64,000 nucleotides of DNA. It comes from Trichinella spiralis (Eukaryota; Nematoda; Enoplea; Trichinellida; Trichinellidae). Of the stretch, positions 59,201 to 64,000 are shown piece after piece; positions within the stretch are counted from its first letter, which is position 1, and each line of letters starts with the position of its first letter. Made by a program: the position numbers and the translations under genes. Below the pieces are notes generated by a model. That model did not search any database, was not told the DNA's origin, and saw nothing but the letters and a program-made list of their open reading frames with translations. Location of the stretch: the NCBI GenBank assembly GCA_000181795.3, contig CM012953.1:8266893-8330892 (forward strand), read 5' to 3'.

Positions 59201-61500
59201 TGTAATAAGCTCCTGATAATAGCTTGTACATTTATTAAAAGGTGTTCTATTAAATTTAGACAAAGAAATGTAATTGCGTTACAAATTACAGATTTAAAAA
59301 TGCGTTGAGTTTAAGGTTTGATTTCAAAATGTTTATATTGTTACTAAAACAGATGTGACAATTCATTTGAAACTAGCTTAAATGGTCATACTTATGCATG
59401 ATTTGACGCAAGCAGTTTTGTATTGATATATATGCATGACATGTGAAGCAGTTCAAAGGTTCTGTATTAAAATATCATCATTATTTGTATTTCATACTGC
59501 TGCATCTCACATGTGATTGTGCTACAGGTGGACACATTTTAAGTTTAGCAAAAGTTTAGACATCCTAGCAGATTTCTAGTTATTAAATGACTTTTTGCAT
59601 ATATATTGGCATTTACTTTATTATCACTTATAAATACGATCAAATTGAGGGTTTCATTTTACAGTTAGTGAAAATAAATCAGTTTGATAAATTGATATCC
59701 AATGTGACCTTTTTCTTCGTATCTTTTATGCATAAAGTGTTTTATAGAGTTGGAAGTTTTTTAAGTTGAATGACCAGCTGTTAAAAAAATTTTTAATTGC
59801 ATTTTGAATGTCTGTAACTGGGTGCTGACGTCTTTTCAAAACTTTTCAAATTGCTAGTAAAGAATCGAATATAGACAATTTTATCATTTCAAGATTATCT
59901 TTTTAAATTTTTTTTCAATTCTACATTTTGAATATTTAGGATATATTTTATATGCATTGTGAATAATGGATATGCTGTTTTGTTGATTATTTCATCATTT
60001 TGAGTTCAGTTCAGTTTTAAAATTTGCACATGCATGCCAACAATGCAAATGTCCAAATAAATGCATGCATTATAAATATTTGTTCAAATGCATTGCACTT
60101 TATTAGAAATTTTTATCTGACAATTCCACTATTCTACTTAATTGATTCTGTTTAACAATTTTTGAATTATTATTAATATCTGAATTATAATTTTTATTAT
60201 TTGAAAGAGAATTATTTGAAAAAGGAAAAGGAAGGATCGCATATAAATTATTGGAGAAAATTGTCAACGAATTATAGAGGAAAGTTCTACAAATAAAATG
60301 CAGCTTACAAAAAAAGAGATTTTCTTCCTCCTAAATTAAAAGAATTTTTTATACAAGAAATGAAATTATGTAATAATAAATAAATAATTTGATAACAAGT
60401 TCTACTCTGAAATAAAATGTTAATCGATTTTGAAAAGTTTTATTTAATATAGTTTTACTTCTAATGAAACTTTTTTACATGTTTAAAGATTTTAATATGC
60501 CAGCTTATGATAAACATGAAATTTCGTTTCTCATAAACGGCTTTCAGCATCTGAATTCTTCAGAAAAAAGTTCTATTTTTTAAATTAAAGGAAAAAGTAA
60601 ACTTTATAAAAACAGTCCTCTAACGTGTGCTTGAAACTAATTGAAATTGGACTGGATTCATTGAAATAATTTTTATGAGTTCCAGGATTATCTGCTACGC
60701 GGTTATTGCTGTACTTTTGGACTGTATTGATAAAATCTTTGTTTAATAAATCAATTTTATAATGATGTCAAAAATAATTTTCTTCATTTAAATATTGCTT
60801 TTTCTGACATTAATATTGAATTTATATTATTATCGCATCATAATTCCATGAATATTGCAATTCTATGTTTAGAATTGTACAAATTTCTACAATTTTCATC
60901 TGCTAATTCATTTAATTCTTACACACTTAAACATACTCAATGGTGAATTTTCAAAATACAGCTTCATTATTTTTTAATTTTTATGTTTTTGGTTGCATTA
61001 ATTTTAATGAGTTTAATGCGTGTCTTTTAATAAATAAATTTTAATTAACCAAAACATGAAGCAATAATTTTCTATTCCTTTTTATCTGTCACTGTACCTT
61101 ATATTTTCATTGTAATTACAGTTTAAAATATTTTATTTCCAGTAAATTTCAACAGAATGATGTTCGACACGCTGAATTTATTTTTTGTGAAAATGAAGAA
61201 AGTGCAATTTTTATTTATAATGTAATCAATGGTTGTATGAAATGAAAAAGTTATTATGCTTTGAATGCACGGGTGGTGATTAATTAAAATTTGTGGTCTT
61301 GATGGACTAGCTGCAACTAAACAGTTTAGTATAATCTGATAACTAAGAGGATATGGTTATTCATTTTTAATGTTTATTGCACAGGTATAATGATCACAAA
61401 TAACATTTCAGAATTTTATTTGAAGTTAATGCATGTAAACGCAGCGTACTTTCATTTAGTTAACATATTATGAGCATTTGGCCTTCTGTAAATGGCAAAT
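56274..61500. other. Long AT-rich region without recognised genes
   Basis: More than 5 kb of very AT-rich sequence after MAD2L2. Open frames at 58951-59196 and 59587-59769 are hydrophobic and low-complexity, with no domain and no start or splice context. It may include long 3' UTR sequence or regulatory DNA, but nothing specific can be supported. Confidence 0.4.
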
Positions 61501-61508
61501 TAATGAAA

Positions 61509-61612
61509 GTATATTATATTATATTATATTATATTATATTATATTATATTATATTTTATAAAAATTTATATTTAATTTATCTAATTTATATATATATATA
61601 TATATATATATT
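61509..61612. repeat. (ATATT)n and (TA)n microsatellites
   Basis: Ten or more ATATT units at about 61510-61554, then a (TA)n run at about 61590-61612 followed by TTTA units. Confidence 0.9.
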
Positions 61613-63590
61613 TATTTATTTATTTATTTAATTTATATATTTAATTATATTTTATAAAATTATAAGCTATGTCAAATTTATAGTTTGTTTTCACTTTCAT
61701 TTAAGCGATAATTTTTTTAATAGCATATTTCTGATTTTTGTATAAATTTTAAGCTTAATTTTTAAGCACTCAATGAATGTGTAAAATTGGAAATTATTTA
61801 GCTTTCTCTTGTTCTGCAACCTTCACGCCTCTGAGTTTTCCAATTACCGGAAGTTCAGCTATAGCATGGACAGGGATACAAGGACGTTTATGCATCCCTA
61901 CTCAGACAATCAGTCTGTATTGTAATACAACTACCTAGTAAAGGTCACTGTAGGCGGTTTATAAATTTTAAAAAAGCAGCTTTAGGGATTGACAACTGTG
62001 TAAATGGAAATTTTATTTATTTAACCTTCCTTTCCTCTTCCTAAATGTTGTCATATTTAGCATTATATTTTATCAAAGACTTTTGAGTGTCTCTCAGCAG
62101 CGCATTTGTCAAGTTTTTGTCTTATTTCAAAAAGGCATATTTAAATGGTATCTGATGAAAATTTAAAGCACCCCATTTCAACGATTTTTTTGCAATTTAT
62201 CTCTTATATATTAAATATTTTCAGCGTGGAATGTACTGAAAGTAAAAATGCTTTAATTCAAAGTTGCTGTTAATTTAACATATATAAATATATTTTAAAA
62301 TTTATAATTGTGATATTAATTAATTAAGCGTAATGTTGATTCACTTATCAGAATAATTAATTGGAAATTTAATTATATAATTATTATTTATTATTTTAAG
62401 CGTTTAAAAAGACTATTATATTATGAAAACATTTTTTCTTGCATAATTTTTTTTCAAAAGCATCATTTTAATCTTAAATGTTCACTCAGTATTACAGTTA
62501 CTTTATATCATGCTCTTTAATGGCTTTCACATATTTCTAGCTTTGTTAATCATCACATTTCATCTAAATTGTTTGCATAAGCGAAATTTAATTTATAAAA
62601 CTTTTGTATTTCTTGCAGATAATGTAATAAAATTCCTAAGTATTGTAACGTCATTGTAACGTAACTGTGGCATTCTAAATGCCTTTTCAATTTCAAGAGA
62701 ATTAAGATTTAAGATTATTCAAATCTCAGCTGAAAATCTTAATAATGGATGAGGAAATATGTGACTTCTCTAATTGATTGCTTTGCAAATCTTCAGGGGT
62801 TTGATAAAATCAGACTGAATAATCCCTTGATAATTTCCATATTAACAAAATAATGCAAGTTTTATGTCAATTTGTGCATTTCATTTATGCATGATACTTA
62901 TCACTTTTGATATACTGTCATTTTTAGTTTTTTGAATGTGTTAATTTACATAGTCAAAAAGGCAATTACTATTTTGAAAAAATTTATATTTCAGCCATTC
63001 ATCTTACTCTCTATAAAATTTAAGAAAATTTGCATACGTAATTATTAATATACATTTTAGGATGCGTCGTGATCCTTTTAAAAATTTTCTATTATATAAA
63101 TAAAAAGGAAGTGGATTTAAAGCAGTATTTTAAATATATCTTTAGATGAACAGCATAATTATGATTTCATTGCATTGGCACACCCTTTAAATGAAGTGAA
63201 AATGTTAAAAATTTAGATGCATTTGAAAGCTAGTTTGACGCCAAATGATGCAAACTTTCAACGTTACTTTTACATAAATAATTTGCATTGCTACGTTTAT
63301 GTTATTGAAGTTGATTTGGTAATTACGACTATTATGGTAAAGATTAATTATTTAATTTAAAGATGTCAGTTACGTTTTGTATGCGCTTATCTTTCTGATA
63401 AATGTGACTTTTGCCTTTTGAAAGTAATAAACTGAATTGTAAATCCTAAAATTTTTAATTTTGCATCTGCTTGAGTTTCTGTGAGGTTAAATAAATATCA
63501 GCGTTACTTTCAATACATGTAAAAACTTAGATATATGTAGGCTTTATGCTAAAAGAATCCAGCGAATGAAAAATATTCTTTCGACATGTC
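61613..63590. other. AT-rich region with one GC-balanced patch
   Basis: No gene seen. The patch at about 61800-61985 is clearly less AT-rich, with CTTCACGCCTCTGAG and TACAAGGACGTTTATGC, and may be an old repeat fragment or a non-coding exon. Confidence 0.3.
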
Positions 63591-63599
63591 AACTCAGAC

Positions 63600-64000
63600 A
63601 TGTTTTTGTAATAGACGCCCTGGCTAGCCAGATTACGTGGCAGACAGACGTCTAGCCAAAACTTATGTACCTTTGTGTTGTGCGTTTATACAAGACCAGA
63701 CATTCCTGATGTAGAAAATGAGCGAAGCAAGCTTTAAGAATTATCATTCAATAGCCGTGGTTGATGTAAGAGAAGCACTTAACCTTTGCAACAGTTAACT
63801 TGATTACATTGGTTATCCTTATAGCGTGGCTAACTTTTGTCTGCCCAATTTGGCTCATCTATAAATGAGACAATTGTTTTTGGTCACTTTATCATATTTG
63901 CAGACTGTCTCGTTGCACATGTAATGACCTCCTACTGTTTGCTTTGTTTGGATTTTTCTTCCTTTGTCGGCCTCTGCATTCCATTTATAGCAGGGGGCAT
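63600..64000. other. GC-balanced terminal patch, possible repeat
   Basis: Composition shifts at about 63615. Motifs GACGCCCTGGCTAGCC and GACGTCTAGCC occur as near-inverted pieces 30 bp apart, and a CGTGGCTAAC stretch occurs later. It may be the edge of a mobile element running out of the window. No coding frame was recognised. Confidence 0.3.

Noticed and set aside
1-64000. tRNA, rRNA, spliced-leader RNA genes or CRISPR arrays
   Set aside because: I looked for T-loop-like GGTTCGANTCC patterns, rRNA cores and spaced direct repeats and found none that could be supported by eye.

Overview
This is an AT-rich eukaryotic window (64 kb, one assembly gap of 348 N at 11469-11816). The host genes are compact and split into many short exons by introns that are often only 45-70 bp. 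Gene content, very short introns and a nematode-style amidated neuropeptide precursor point to an ecdysozoan, most likely a nematode. A clade I (Trichinella-like) worm would fit the AT richness and the BEL/Pao content, but that placement is inference.

Layout. 1-5.9 kb: broken BEL/Pao retroelement (+) abutted by an oppositely oriented Gag fragment of another LTR family. 7.5-8.7 kb: Tigger/pogo-type DNA transposon relic. 8.9-9.9 kb (+): small secreted peptide gene with a C-terminal amidation signal. 10.0-11.2 kb (-): WDR24-like (GATOR2) beta-propeller gene without a visible 5' exon or C-terminal part. 11.3-14.4 kb: fold-back element containing the gap, a FLYWCH/MULE-like remnant and a piggyBac relic. 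18.4-22.0 kb (-): complete CBL E3 ubiquitin ligase. 23.6-27.2 kb (+): complete CNOT3 in 19 exons. 29.1-30.6 kb (+): mitochondrial prolyl-tRNA synthetase. 34.4-35.4 kb (-): neuropeptide precursor with two FDPLxGMAxG-KR peptides and a spliced 5' leader. 37.6-44.3 kb (-): 30-exon prominin-like five-pass membrane protein with an Arg/Ser/Asp-rich tail built from eleven in-frame phase-2 small exons. 44.7-45.7 kb (-): unrecognised 177-residue protein. 48.0-49.1 kb (+): KCMF1-like ZZ/C2H2 protein. 49.5-51.5 kb: LTR element with two diverged LTRs and only Gag/protease-like remains. 51.8-52.9 kb: two convergent genes whose stop codons are 11 bp apart. 54.05-54.74 kb (+): TMEM230. 55.06-56.27 kb (+): MAD2L2/REV7. 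56.3-64 kb: AT-rich with no gene recognised, apart from microsatellites and two more GC-balanced patches.

The host genes do not form one pathway. They cover nutrient sensing (WDR24), receptor-tyrosine-kinase down-regulation (CBL), mRNA deadenylation (CNOT3), mitochondrial translation (PARS2), translesion synthesis and repair (MAD2L2), membrane protrusions (prominin) and peptide signalling (two precursors). Exon models were built by hand from splice consensus, reading phase and recalled family sequence. For CBL, CNOT3, PARS2, prominin, KCMF1-like, TMEM230 and MAD2L2 the exon lengths sum to intact frames, which is strong internal support.
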